Source: an uncultured Burkholderiaceae bacterium (GTDB taxonomy: Bacteria; Pseudomonadota; Gammaproteobacteria; Burkholderiales; Burkholderiaceae). From it: a DNA stretch of 64,000 nucleotides. The translations under genes were made by a program, and so were the position numbers. Shown in pieces: positions 40,558 to 48,976 of the stretch; the stretch's first letter is position 1, and each line of letters starts with the position of its first letter. The notes beneath the pieces were generated by a model. That model did not search any database. It was given only the letters and a program-made list of their open reading frames with translations, and was not told the DNA's origin. Where the stretch lies: contig CALMPB010000468.1 in assembly GCA_937871985.1 (NCBI GenBank), forward strand, positions 1 through 64,000, written 5' to 3'.

Positions 40558-40895
40558 GACTCATGGCTCGAAGCGGCTCGCTGCTCCCAATCGTCTCCCG
40601 TGACCTTCTTCGCAGGCTCTGGCCTGCATGCAGTGAACAGCTGCTACCCATCACGAGTGATGATGCAGCGCAGGCCATCGTGCTCGCAAATGCGGAGGGC
40701 TTCTGTTGGCACGTGGACGATCAGGATCTTAGTGCCACTGCATCCCGACAGCTTGGCCTTTACCCGTTGCAGACTGCCGCGAGCCGGTTGGACCGGGGGG
40801 CGCTCGGTCGGGAGGGGCTAGTCGTGGATTGGTTGGGCGGCGCAGAGAAAAGCCTTGGCTGGTGGAAGTTCACGGTAACTGGCGAGTCGTGCTGA
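40554..40895 (+). CDS. Small protein of unknown function
   Basis: The 113-residue product starts in the ATGA overlap with the previous gene. It contains several Trp and a central DDAAQAIVLANAEGFCWHVD segment. No signal, membrane segment or known domain is visible. It belongs to the same tightly packed unit. Confidence 0.7.
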   Translation: MRLMARSGSLLPIVSRDLLRRLWPACSEQLLPITSDDAAQAIVLANAEGFCWHVDDQDLSATASRQLGLYPLQTAASRLDRGALGREGLVVDWLGGAEKSLGWWKFTVTGESC

Positions 40896-40914
40896 CGGAC
40901 AGAAGGAGAATAGG

Positions 40915-41091
40915 ATGCCTGATCAAAAAGAGGGAGCTCAGCTTGTCGTGACTCCTGGGCGGCTCATCGAGCCGTCGACGCGGCCTTTGCAACTTACCGC
41001 GCAGGTGAGGTATGCGGCAGAGCGAGCGCGTGAAGTGCTTCTTCATCCCTCTCTTGCATGTCGTATTCGGGCGGGGAAAGCCGAAAAATGA
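40915..41091 (+). CDS. Very small protein of unknown function (58 residues)
   Basis: ATG 40915 has AGAAGGAGAA directly upstream. The frame encodes 58 residues (start MPDQKEGAQLVVTPGRLIEP, end RIRAGKAEK), with a basic C-terminal helix (YAAERAREVLLHPSLACRIR). Its stop overlaps the next start as ATGA, which strongly supports it as a real gene. Confidence 0.75.
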   Translation: MPDQKEGAQLVVTPGRLIEPSTRPLQLTAQVRYAAERAREVLLHPSLACRIRAGKAEK

Positions 41092-41519
41092 GCAAGACTG
41101 GCATATGTGCGGAAGCGGTGATGGGACCACCCGAGGTCGACCTCGCTACCGCGATTCGACGCGTCAAAGATGCTTTCTATCCAATCGCGCAGGAACCCTT
41201 GGGGGAGACCTGCAAAGCTGCGATCTCACTTGCCTTGTCGTGGCTGAACGCCTACGAAGCTCAGGCGGAGCAGGGAAAGGAGGAGAACGTGCATGGGGTG
41301 ATTTGCTCGACATATCAGTTGGAGGGTTACACCGACGCGCTAGAAAAGGCCGGGCTGCTTTCGCGCGAAGCGTTGTTTCGGCTGCGCGCAAGAGTATTTG
41401 CAGGCCACCAAGCTGCGATAGACGCCATTGCGGAAAAGTACCAGCTTCAGGAGGTGGAAGTTAAGACGATCTTTTCCCCTTCATGGGAACGAATTACAAG
41501 TGGGTCCAAGCTCCACTAG
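41088..41519 (+). CDS. Small helical protein of unknown function
   Basis: The 143-residue product starts in an ATGA overlap. Helical throughout, it has DLATAIRRVKDAFYPIAQEP, CKAAISLALSWLNAYEAQAE and EALFRLRARVFAGHQAAIDA. No known family. Confidence 0.74.
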   Translation: MSKTGICAEAVMGPPEVDLATAIRRVKDAFYPIAQEPLGETCKAAISLALSWLNAYEAQAEQGKEENVHGVICSTYQLEGYTDALEKAGLLSREALFRLRARVFAGHQAAIDAIAEKYQLQEVEVKTIFSPSWERITSGSKLH

Positions 41520-41527
41520 CAGAGGCG

Positions 41528-41770
41528 ATGATGCGCTCGATTGGAATCAGTGAACTGGAAGCGGTGATCAATGCGTGGCGGGAAGCCGGCGAATCGGACG
41601 GCGTTACGCTTTCGGCTGAAGTTCGGGCTTTGGCTGACATCTACGGGGCAGCCATATTCAATAGAGCGACCGTGATCGACCCCACCAGGTTGAGCGCGTC
41701 GGTCCGATCAGCAATGCGGGGCCCGATAGCGGCTGGAGGTCTGCGGAATATGGCGGAACACGATGACTGA
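41528..41770 (+). CDS. DUF3717-like small protein
   Basis: The 80-residue product matches the pattern of DUF3717, small proteins mainly of Burkholderiales. IGISELEAVINAWREAG is followed by an alanine-rich helix (EVRALADIYGAAIF) and DPTRLSASVRSAM. The function of this family is unknown. ATG 41528/41531 follows AGAGG; a longer frame from 41483 overlaps the previous gene and lacks a ribosome site. The match is by recall of the family pattern, not by search. Confidence 0.72.
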   Translation: MMRSIGISELEAVINAWREAGESDGVTLSAEVRALADIYGAAIFNRATVIDPTRLSASVRSAMRGPIAAGGLRNMAEHDD

Positions 41771-42296
41771 GCTCCTGCCGGCGGGCCCCTGGGCTGCTAT
41801 CGCGGCTTTTGCCGCTATGGTCTGCTGCTATGTCGTCATCGTACGCGCGGTGCGACGTAGGTACTACAGCTGGCGAGGCCGCAGAATCGAACGGGCAGCC
41901 GCGCGCAGGCTCACCATCAGGTTGCCACTTGGCTGGACGCTGACAAAGAACGTCCCCGTCCCGGGCCACGGCGATGCAGATATTCTTCTTACCGATGCGC
42001 ATGGCCAACGGTGGGTCGTGGAAGTGAAGTCATACGAGAGCATTCGGCGCACGTCATGGTTGCTACGCATTTTCGGTAGGCCTGAGGTGCGTCGCGCGTC
42101 GGGCAGGTTTTTTGAGCGAAATCCTATCGCGCAGGTTGTCGGGGTCGCGGACGCATGTCATGCGCGTCCGGTTCTCTGGTTGCCTTACGCGAAAGGACGC
42201 ACATTCATCACGCGAAGTGGTGTGATCGTGGTACAGGGCTCTTCGCGCCAACTTATGCGCGCGGTTGGCGGTTGCGCATGGTGGCAGTTCTCCTGA
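41763..42296 (+). CDS. Membrane protein with NERD-type nuclease-like domain
   Basis: The 177-residue product has one N-terminal transmembrane helix (residues 8-28, AIAAFAAMVCCYVVIVRAV), a basic stretch, and a NERD domain. GHGDADILLTDAHG then RWVVEVKSY gives the D...ExK pattern of the PD-(D/E)xK nuclease fold. A C-terminal part with IVVQGSSRQLMRAVGG follows. NERD proteins are thought to act on DNA or bind ends, and occur on plasmids. The anchored form suggests action at the membrane, maybe during DNA entry or exit. It overlaps the upstream gene by eight bases. Confidence 0.83.
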   Translation: MTELLPAGPWAAIAAFAAMVCCYVVIVRAVRRRYYSWRGRRIERAAARRLTIRLPLGWTLTKNVPVPGHGDADILLTDAHGQRWVVEVKSYESIRRTSWLLRIFGRPEVRRASGRFFERNPIAQVVGVADACHARPVLWLPYAKGRTFITRSGVIVVQGSSRQLMRAVGGCAWWQFS

Positions 42297-42307
42297 GGGT
42301 GATTCAG

Positions 42308-42775
42308 ATGGAGCGTCTACTTTCAAAACAAGAAGTCTGCGAGGCGACAGGTCTCCAAGCCAAAGAGCTTGGAGACGCACTTCGGGACGAAACTTTTCCG
42401 GCGCCGACGCATCAAGCAAAGGGAACGCGCTACTGGACCGAATCAGCCGTCGCAGAATGGAAGCGACGGCGAGATCGCACACCAAAAGAGCAGCGGGATT
42501 GCTTTACCGTGGCGGAAGTGGCGGCGGAGCTTCAGATGAAGCAACTTGAGTTGTTTGCAACGCTAAGAGCGCACGGCCTTCTCATGGAATCCGCCGATCC
42601 ATACCGTCACAACAGGCCTACCGAGGAGGGCTTTCACCGGGGATGGTTCTGGCGCGTGGAGCGTTACTTGCAGTCCGAACGGAAAATGGTTTTTCAGACC
42701 ATGATTACGTCTGTCGGAAGACGTGAGATGGTGACCCTGGGACAGAAGTTGCTGCATGGCCTACCCACTGTCTGA
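42308..42775 (+). CDS. Regulator-like protein with N-terminal HTH and KilAC/antirepressor-like C-terminus
   Basis: The 155-residue product has an N-terminal excisionase/AlpA-type segment (LLSKQEVCEATGLQAKELGD, ALRDETFPAPTHQAKGTRYW). A C-terminal part resembles the phage antirepressor KilAC domain: FTVAEVAAELQMKQLELFAT, LRAHGLLMESADPYRHNRPT, and a Trp-containing strand before the end. Two DNA-binding modules in one small protein suggest a transcription switch. ATG 42308 is chosen because the longer open frame runs through the NERD gene. Confidence 0.76.
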   Translation: MERLLSKQEVCEATGLQAKELGDALRDETFPAPTHQAKGTRYWTESAVAEWKRRRDRTPKEQRDCFTVAEVAAELQMKQLELFATLRAHGLLMESADPYRHNRPTEEGFHRGWFWRVERYLQSERKMVFQTMITSVGRREMVTLGQKLLHGLPTV

Positions 42776-43061
42776 AGACCGTGCTGTTTTCCTGTACTCG
42801 GCGTGGGTGATCAAGAGCACGCGTCATTCTGAGGACATTATCGCCCGGCTCCGAAGGGTTCACTCGGAGAAAGCAATGCGGTTGATCCTGGCGTACGCAC
42901 AGATCATGGGTGAGCTGTGTCGACCAGTGACGCGGAACGAGGCGATGCGGATTGCCGACCTGCGCGTGTGTGTCCAGTTGGCTTGGCCTACGTTAGACAC
43001 GCTGGGATGGCCTGATGGGTCTCTGCCAGACGAAGTGGTGCCGACGAGACGCGCTAACTGA
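42756..43061 (+). CDS. Small protein of unknown function
   Basis: The 101-residue product overlaps the regulator by 20 bases. It is helical (EDIIARLRRVHSEKAMRLIL, AYAQIMGELCRPVTRNEAMR). The C-terminal 20 residues are Pro- and Arg-rich. No recognised domain. Confidence 0.7.
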   Translation: MAYPLSEDRAVFLYSAWVIKSTRHSEDIIARLRRVHSEKAMRLILAYAQIMGELCRPVTRNEAMRIADLRVCVQLAWPTLDTLGWPDGSLPDEVVPTRRAN

Positions 43062-43099
43062 TTCAAAACAGGTCCGAACGGAATCGATCCGAATTCAAG

Positions 43100-43675
43100 A
43101 TGACAGAAGAATGTGAACTGCTACTAAGCGGGGACCCGCCGCTCGCAAAATTGACGATCGCACAAACGCAGGCAATAGCGGAGTGGCGGCGCACGTGCAG
43201 AGTTGCGGTAAATCCGATATCGACTCCAGGGCAAGGATTTGGTTTCTATGCGCATAGGGTAAGGGACAGTGGTAGCCTCGGGCTGGCTATTACCGGCCCG
43301 TGCGCGACCGAAAACGGCGCATGGGTCCTGGCCGCTTTTCGACTAGCACGCATAAAGCTAGGAGGTCTGGTCCTCACTTCTCGTGAGTTCGGATCAAGAT
43401 GGCAGGCGAACACGCTTCGCTTGGACGGTTCGCTTGGCGTCCTAGAATGGCGGTCGAGGCTGGAGATTCGATGGCTAGGCAATGCCTACATCGTTGTATC
43501 TGTGGATCGCCGGTACTTGGAGGGAGAAGTGCCGCGGGATGTGGAGCAACGTGTCGTGGCGACAAAGCTGTCCACGGTTTCCTCCGCTGCCGAGTTCGTG
43601 GTCCGATACATTGCGGATTTCGAGGGTGCGGCGGCCGATGATCGAGACGCCGCGCTGGAGTCTCAATCGAGTTAA
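43100..43675 (+). CDS. Protein of unknown function
   Basis: The 191-residue product is a mixed alpha/beta protein with IAQTQAIAEWRRTCRVAVNP, ENGAWVLAAFRLARIKLGGL and strand-rich LRLDGSLGVLEWRSRLEIRW. There are no membrane segments or catalytic motifs. It ends the run of small plus-strand genes and converges with the next two genes across a strong hairpin. Confidence 0.74.
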   Translation: MTEECELLLSGDPPLAKLTIAQTQAIAEWRRTCRVAVNPISTPGQGFGFYAHRVRDSGSLGLAITGPCATENGAWVLAAFRLARIKLGGLVLTSREFGSRWQANTLRLDGSLGVLEWRSRLEIRWLGNAYIVVSVDRRYLEGEVPRDVEQRVVATKLSTVSSAAEFVVRYIADFEGAAADDRDAALESQSS

Positions 43676-43710
43676 TGATTGTCGGGCTCTACAGTCGTAC
43701 GCCTGCCGGC

Positions 43711-43746
43711 AAAAAAAAAGAGGCCTCTTCGTAATGAAGAGGCCTC
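43711..43746 (-). terminator. Terminator of the minus-strand pair at 43758-44548
   Basis: An 11-bp perfect stem GAGGCCTCTTC/GAAGAGGCCTC (43720-43730 and 43736-43746) with loop GTAAT is followed on the minus strand by T9 (plus-strand A run 43711-43719). Confidence 0.95.
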
Positions 43747-43757
43747 AACTAGCGGGA

Positions 43758-44030
43758 TCAATGGAGATCCAACTCGTACTGCGTCGCGGAGCGCTGGGCG
43801 GTGCCCGAAGATGCAGAGTTTCGTGCGATTGAAGCACTCTCGCGAATGAGCCGTGCGAGGCTGTCGATGTAATTCGCGTCGTCCTCGGAGTGCATAACGT
43901 GTACCCAATCTGGACGCTCTCGGGCGACAAGACGCCGAGTGCGGCTGATCGGAAGAACAAAGCCGCGATCGTCGATGATCACCTCGCGAGGACGATTGGT
44001 GGGGCGATGGAATAGATCTATCGCTCTCAT
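43758..44030 (-). CDS. Small protein of unknown function
   Basis: The 90-residue product starts in an ATGA overlap with the gene upstream of it on the minus strand. An N-terminal strand region (REVIIDDRGFVLPISRTRRL) precedes helices (DSLARLIRESASIARNSA). No domain is recognised. The pair of minus-strand genes could be a two-component module, such as a regulator or antitoxin pair, but neither protein shows a diagnostic motif. Confidence 0.72.
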   Translation of the reverse strand: MRAIDLFHRPTNRPREVIIDDRGFVLPISRTRRLVARERPDWVHVMHSEDDANYIDSLARLIRESASIARNSASSGTAQRSATQYELDLH

Positions 44031-44548
44031 TGCAAGGTCTCTGCTTTGGCCACAAGATGGCTCTTGTACGTGTCCACCACCAGGTCGAGATAGGGCGACA
44101 GTGGAGCAAGCAAAAGCTGGAGGCGTCCTTCAGAGTAAGAAAGAAGCAGGTTCTTCGCCCTGTTTAGCCAAACCCCCAGGTGCGGTTGAAGCGGAATTCC
44201 TTCAACCGCCTCCCAGTCCCCCTGCGCGTGTACCAGGCGACCCTGAAAAGAAAGAGCATCTCCGAACCGGAGCAGGTTGACGTGGAGATCGAGGACGCGC
44301 ATAGCGTCTTCGTCCCGGTACTCCGCAGCAATGCGGTGATACACGTCGGACGGTTCGACCTCCGTCATGACGTACGCCGTCGCGTAAGTGAACACAGACA
44401 CCATGTCCACATAACCGAGCTGCATTAAAGCGAGCTCGATCGCGTCGTCCATCAAATGCGGGTCGCTGCTGGCCTGTTGAACCAAGCCGGGCAACGCCTG
44501 CGTGAACAGACCTTTTACCGCGTTGTGAACCAATTTCGATTGTGACAT
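44027..44548 (-). CDS. Helical protein of unknown function
   Basis: The 173-residue product starts at ATG 44548, six bases after GGGAGAG; the frame extends to 44629 without a ribosome site. It is helical (LVHNAVKGLFTQALPGLVQQ, LMDDAIELALMQLGYVDMVS, GRLQLLLAPLSPYLDLVVDT), without a signal peptide. It lies just left of the divergent tra operon and could regulate it, which is an inference from position only. Confidence 0.75.
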   Translation of the reverse strand: MSQSKLVHNAVKGLFTQALPGLVQQASSDPHLMDDAIELALMQLGYVDMVSVFTYATAYVMTEVEPSDVYHRIAAEYRDEDAMRVLDLHVNLLRFGDALSFQGRLVHAQGDWEAVEGIPLQPHLGVWLNRAKNLLLSYSEGRLQLLLAPLSPYLDLVVDTYKSHLVAKAETLQ

Positions 44549-44722
44549 GCCGACTCTCCCGTACTGGGTGGGCGAGGTACGCCCTATACGACCCAGTAGT
44601 GACAGGTGGCATTCATTCAGCGGTGTCACTCTTCAAAACGCAGCGCGACCAAAAATCAACATGGATAGGTGCAATAAAAACGCACAGAATGGTATAACGC
44701 AGAGCTGTGGACCGCCTTCAAG

Positions 44723-45463
44723 ATGAAGCGCGACAAAACCTTTAACAGGCAGCTGACCGTTATGGATCACAAAAGCGCAGCACTAAGCGGAATCGGGACG
44801 CCGGGACGGCGTTCACCAGCGCTAAATGCAATTGCGGCTCTTCTCACGTTATCGATGGCTTGCAGTGCATTTGCCGACGACCTCGGGAACTACGGCAGAT
44901 CATGGGAAATCGAGGAGCAGGACGGGGTCGAGCAGATGAAAGACAAGCTCCGCGAAATGGAAAGGACTGGCGAGTTGAAGCGGCGCCAAGAGCAGTATCG
45001 AGACGAGTACATCGATAGCATCGAGAACCCGGCTCCAATCCCGGGCATCTCCACGGCGGCCGAAGATCGAGTGCGCACATTCGATCCGACGAAGACATTC
45101 AACGAAACCGTCTACGACGAGAACGGGGCCATCATGGTGCCGGCAGGCGTCTCGGTGAATCCGCTGGATTTCGCGACGTGGTCCAAGCGGCTTCTTTTCA
45201 TAGACGCACGGGACGAGCGGCAAGTGGAGCTCGCGCGTATTCACCGCGATGCCGCGCCCGCTGACAAGGTGATTCTTGTGGGGGGCTCGTACATGGAGCT
45301 GATGCGCAAATGGGGTACGCGCGTCTACTTCGATTTGGGCGGCGCTGTCACGACGCGGTTTGGAATCGACCGCGTTCCCGCATTGGTGTCGCAGCAAGGA
45401 AAGGTGCTGGAGATTCGCGAAATCGGGATGCCACCCGACGAGGCCGATGAGGTGGGCAAATGA
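44723..45463 (+). CDS. traW: TraW, F-type conjugal transfer protein
   Basis: TraW is a periplasmic protein needed for F-type pilus assembly, working with TraU and TrbC. The 246 residues include an N-terminal signal region (about 35-52, IAALLTLSMACSAFADD) behind a longer basic leader. The conserved C-terminal half has RLLFIDARDERQVELARIHR, KVILVGGSYMELMRKWGTRV and YFDLGGAVTTRFGIDRVPAL. The middle has a charged helix. The start is uncertain: an in-frame ATG at 44762 would shorten the leader. TraU follows by an ATGA overlap. This order (W-U-TrbC-TraN) is that of F-like systems. Confidence 0.92.
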   Translation: MKRDKTFNRQLTVMDHKSAALSGIGTPGRRSPALNAIAALLTLSMACSAFADDLGNYGRSWEIEEQDGVEQMKDKLREMERTGELKRRQEQYRDEYIDSIENPAPIPGISTAAEDRVRTFDPTKTFNETVYDENGAIMVPAGVSVNPLDFATWSKRLLFIDARDERQVELARIHRDAAPADKVILVGGSYMELMRKWGTRVYFDLGGAVTTRFGIDRVPALVSQQGKVLEIREIGMPPDEADEVGK

Positions 45464-46512
45464 GTAGCCAATTCCGAAGGGCGTTCAGGCGAGCCGCTTT
45501 CGCGGTAGCCCTCGCTTGTAGCGCCTTGTCCGCCAACGCGGACTCTCTGACCTGCGAAGGGGAGTTTCCAAATCCGATCACCGCCTACTGCTGGTCGTGC
45601 GTGTACCCGATTCGGCTCTTTGGGCAGGACCTTCTCAAGCGCGGCGGTGAGGATTTCGACACGGGCTTCAACAACGCGTTCTGCTTCTGCAAGAGTCCGC
45701 CTCAGGTGGGAGTTCCCACGTCGTTCTGGGAGATGGTCTACATGACCGACGTCACCACCGTTCCTTGGTGTTTTCCTCTGCTCGGAGGGGTAAGACTGAA
45801 CGCGGGCATCAACGACAACAAAGTTGGTATGACCAGCCACAAGGAGACCGCGGGAATCGGCCCCTTGTCGCGCTCGACGTTCCGTTGGGTGCATGGCTAC
45901 ACCAACCCGCTAATGTACGTGCTCGATGTCCTACTTGACGCGGGGTGCCTCACCAAAGGAAGCATCAGCCCGGCGTGGCCGGCAGAAGTGGACCCAGCCT
46001 ATGACGACTGGGAGCTTTCGACCACGATGAATCCGATCTCCTTCGCTGTAGCGAATATGGCGGGTATAGCCGCTGGCACGGTTGATGCGGTCGCCGCACT
46101 GGTGGACTTTCCGAGACCGGAGCTTTTCTGGACTGCTGGCGCATGGGGCAGCATATATCCCTATACCGGCTGGGTCTATCCGCACGTCAGCAACGATGCG
46201 ACGTCGCGGCTGTTGAGCACCCGAATGCTGGCATGGCAGCACGAGTTCAAATCCATGGCCGCGCACTATGGCGAGGACGCTTCCTGCTCGCAGGCCGGGT
46301 ACTGGCAGCCAATCATGGATAAGCGCCAATACAAGTTCCAGAGACTATGGCCTGTGCCGCAAACGAAAAAGATCGATGGCACTTGCTGCGGCCCCATCGG
46401 GCGATCCACGCTCCTCGCCGAGGAGGGGGTTGAAGTGCCCAGCGGGAAGTACCGAGATTTCGGTTATGGAATTTTTCGAAAACGGGACTGCTGCTCGGGC
46501 GCCTGGCCGTGA
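45460..46512 (+). CDS. traU: TraU, F-type conjugal transfer protein
   Basis: TraU is a periplasmic mating-pair and DNA-transfer protein. The 350-residue product has a signal peptide (about 8-27, AFRRAAFAVALACSALSANA) and then the family hallmark PITAYCWSCVYPIRLFG. Many Cys occur along the chain, including FCFCKSPPQVGVPTSFWEMV and TCCGPIGRS. Ten or more Cys imply disulfide bonds, which the DsbC-like protein encoded at 38797 may help form. It overlaps traW. Length is close to that of F TraU (330). Confidence 0.95.
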   Translation: MSSQFRRAFRRAAFAVALACSALSANADSLTCEGEFPNPITAYCWSCVYPIRLFGQDLLKRGGEDFDTGFNNAFCFCKSPPQVGVPTSFWEMVYMTDVTTVPWCFPLLGGVRLNAGINDNKVGMTSHKETAGIGPLSRSTFRWVHGYTNPLMYVLDVLLDAGCLTKGSISPAWPAEVDPAYDDWELSTTMNPISFAVANMAGIAAGTVDAVAALVDFPRPELFWTAGAWGSIYPYTGWVYPHVSNDATSRLLSTRMLAWQHEFKSMAAHYGEDASCSQAGYWQPIMDKRQYKFQRLWPVPQTKKIDGTCCGPIGRSTLLAEEGVEVPSGKYRDFGYGIFRKRDCCSGAWP

Positions 46513-46565
46513 TGCGCAGGGCTGATCCGCCATACCTATTCGATTTTTCTTGAGCGAGTCAAAAA

Positions 46566-47417
46566 GTGATTGGACACAAATTCGCGCCGCGTGCCGGCCT
46601 GGCTATAGCCCTATCGCTGCACGTAGGTGCAGGAGCGCAGGTTCTGGGCTCGGTTCCAGAGGATATGCCGGCGATTCAACTTGAAATGCCGGGTGCGGCA
46701 GATATGAATGCCACAACAGAGAGCTTCCGTCGCGCTACGCAAGAAGCACTTCGACAGGAAGGGACCAAGCTCGCACCATCTTTTAAGAATTTCGATGCTC
46801 CTGCGTCGGCAGCTGAACGTCAGCGTTACCGATCCGATGTGGAGGAGGCGCGGGCGCGAGTGCAGGGCCTCGACAAAGCTATCGCAGATTTCGAACGGGC
46901 CCAGGGCAGGGCGATGGGAATGGCACAAGGTGAAGGCGGCCATGGTGCTGTGCCCGAGAATGCCCTCATTGTCTTTGTGTCGTTCTCGATGCCCGAAAGC
47001 GTTTTGGAGAATCTCGCTGCCCAGGCAAAGGAAGCGGGAGCGACACTCGTGCTGCGGGGCATGAAGGAAAGCCGCCTCTCCGCGACGCAGACAGCGGCGG
47101 CCAGCGTGAATCCCGCGGGCGCCACATGGGAGATCAATCCCAATCTGTTTTCTATGTTTAATGTGACTGCCGTGCCGACTGTCGTGCTCACTGGGGCAGC
47201 CTCCGCACTGGAGGAGGGCTGCCCTGAAGGCGCTTCGTCCTCCTGCTCACCTCGCAGCCTGTACGGTAAGGTGGAAGGCGATCTGTCCATCGTCGCAGCG
47301 CTCGACGTCATGCAACGGCGTAGCTCATCGCCGGCAGTGGCGGACGCGGCCAGGACGTGGCGCTCGGCGATCTTGAAGCAGAGGGAAGCTGCGGCACCGC
47401 CGGGAGGTCAGCGATGA
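46566..47417 (+). CDS. trbC: TrbC, F-type pilus assembly protein
   Basis: The product has 283 residues from a GTG start. A signal peptide covers about 1-22 (AGLAIALSLHVGAGAQVLG). A helical region with charged residues precedes the TrbC domain at about 135-225: ALIVFVSFSMPESVLENLAA, GATLVLRGMKESRLSATQTA and NLFSMFNVTAVPTVVLTGA, a thioredoxin-like fold. Family members act in periplasmic pilus assembly with TraW. It is longer than F TrbC (212). The ribosome site before the GTG is weak. The next gene begins in its last codons. Confidence 0.92.
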   Translation: MIGHKFAPRAGLAIALSLHVGAGAQVLGSVPEDMPAIQLEMPGAADMNATTESFRRATQEALRQEGTKLAPSFKNFDAPASAAERQRYRSDVEEARARVQGLDKAIADFERAQGRAMGMAQGEGGHGAVPENALIVFVSFSMPESVLENLAAQAKEAGATLVLRGMKESRLSATQTAAASVNPAGATWEINPNLFSMFNVTAVPTVVLTGAASALEEGCPEGASSSCSPRSLYGKVEGDLSIVAALDVMQRRSSSPAVADAARTWRSAILKQREAAAPPGGQR

Positions 47418-47836
47418 AGACTTGTGCGCGAGCCTTCGTGTTGTCCGCGTTCGTCGCTGTACACGCGCCCGTGTTGAGTCAGCAGGTATTGCCGGGCCTC
47501 GATACCGAACTATTGATTTCCGCTTTGAAGGCGCCAAGCGGTGAGGTGCTTGGCGAACTGGGCGGCCCGCACGCTGCTGCCATCAAGGCGGCGACACGTT
47601 CAACGCAGCCGGTCAATGTGCAAGTCCGGGTAGTCCGTCCGTTGGCGCAGGAGGGGTGTGCACGGCTCCAGGTAGACATTCGGCAAGGTGGCGTCCCGAC
47701 CTTGGCCGGGACTCTCGTCGATGTGCAATTACCGAGTATTCAACTGAACATATGCGCTGACGGCGAGCCTCCCCTCGATGGGCCCAGGGGTATGGAGAGC
47801 GGCCCGTTCATGAGCTCGTCGATCGGGGGGAGGTGA
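47414..47836 (+). CDS. Exported protein of unknown function in the tra operon
   Basis: The 140-residue product overlaps trbC by four bases and has GGAGG six bases before its ATG. A signal peptide at 1-22 (CARAFVLSAFVAVHAPVLSQ) is clear. The mature part contains VRVVRPLAQEGCARLQVDIR and a strand pattern LAGTLVDVQLPSIQLNICAD, with two Cys. F-type loci have several small exported proteins between TrbC and TraN; the name of this one is not recognised. Confidence 0.78.
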   Translation: MKTCARAFVLSAFVAVHAPVLSQQVLPGLDTELLISALKAPSGEVLGELGGPHAAAIKAATRSTQPVNVQVRVVRPLAQEGCARLQVDIRQGGVPTLAGTLVDVQLPSIQLNICADGEPPLDGPRGMESGPFMSSSIGGR

Positions 47837-48969
47837 TGGAAGCAAAGGCCGTTATGCGAAAGGTTGTGCTGGGTGCGTGCTTGGTCGCGGCCAGCTGCGG
47901 TGCGCATGCTCAGATCGGACAAGCCGCTCATGACGCAGGTGTTGCGTTCGGAAAAGCGCAACGGCAACAGGAGGGAACGTCGTCGATTAGCGAGGAAACC
48001 GCTTCGCAGCTGCCATTCACGAAGAAGGACGTCAAGCAACAGAGCGACTACCAGGGAGGCTATGGCGACATGATGAACATTGGCGTCGGGCGCATCACCC
48101 AGAGCAAGACGTATTCGGGGGGAACATGTGACCGAGAAGGGTTCGATCCAGTGGAGAGTGCCAAGGCATATCTTGCTCCGGGCCATTGGGATCGAATGAG
48201 TGCTGAGCAACGACAGAAAGCTGTATCCGATCAAGTGAAAGTGTTTGACCAAGAGTGCGAGGGAATCAACTTTCTCGCCGGTGAGTATCGCGGACGCGTA
48301 ACTGTCGAGCCTTGCAATGATCCATTAGATCCGGTGTGCAACTTCGGGCCGCCTCCCATCTCGGACGACTCGACTGGAAAGGGTTGCGAAACGCGCGTGG
48401 TGACGGAGCCCGACGAATACGCGACAGAGAATTGCACAGAAGCCAACGTGATCGCGGAGAAGTCATGCACCGAGGAACCCACGGTCCAGATCTACTATGA
48501 CCAGGTCCTGCCGGATGCGGAGTATGTCCGAGTGGTGGCAAATTCGAAGGCCCCCGATTGGACGATAACCGTCAATCCGAAGCAGGGTTGGGCTGATGTG
48601 ACGGGCTACCACGTTCCGATCGGGACGCACTGGGAGACGTGCAACAGCGGCGGAGATGCCGGCATGGACTATCCGTGCGAAGTCACCGACTTCGGGACGA
48701 AGACCGAGCGCATCTCGATTTACGGCGCTCAGACGGCGATGACGCAGGGGTATCGGTGCGGTGCAAACGGCAATTGCGGCGAGTGGTTTGTCGTTTATTC
48801 ACAGGCCATTGACCAGTGCACATTCCGCTTCAACAACTATCACATCAGGGGCGGCGCGGGGTATCCCGACATCCATGATTACTCTCAGTACAACTTCTGC
48901 GTGCCGGAGCGCCGAGTTTCCGTCCAGTGGAACAACAACTGCTCGGCCCTTGCCGCAGCAGTGAAGTGA
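47836..48969 (+). CDS. Exported Cys-rich protein, probable N-terminal half of a two-part TraN
   Basis: The 377-residue product has a signal peptide (about 8-26, VVLGACLVAASCGAHAQIG). The chain has about 15 Cys, with YSGGTCDREGFDPVESAKAY early and YRCGANGNCGEWFVVYSQAI late. It sits immediately before the gene whose product carries the diagnostic TraN C-terminus, so it may supply the receptor-contacting part that larger single-chain TraN proteins have in one polypeptide. Its start overlaps the previous stop. It could instead be an independent surface protein; the sequence alone does not settle this. Confidence 0.75.
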   Translation: MEAKAVMRKVVLGACLVAASCGAHAQIGQAAHDAGVAFGKAQRQQEGTSSISEETASQLPFTKKDVKQQSDYQGGYGDMMNIGVGRITQSKTYSGGTCDREGFDPVESAKAYLAPGHWDRMSAEQRQKAVSDQVKVFDQECEGINFLAGEYRGRVTVEPCNDPLDPVCNFGPPPISDDSTGKGCETRVVTEPDEYATENCTEANVIAEKSCTEEPTVQIYYDQVLPDAEYVRVVANSKAPDWTITVNPKQGWADVTGYHVPIGTHWETCNSGGDAGMDYPCEVTDFGTKTERISIYGAQTAMTQGYRCGANGNCGEWFVVYSQAIDQCTFRFNNYHIRGGAGYPDIHDYSQYNFCVPERRVSVQWNNNCSALAAAVK

Positions 48970-48976
48970 GGCTTCT

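Noticed and set aside
43758..44548. Toxin-antitoxin pair
   Set aside because: The two genes overlap and are small, but neither protein shows a known toxin motif or antitoxin DNA-binding domain.
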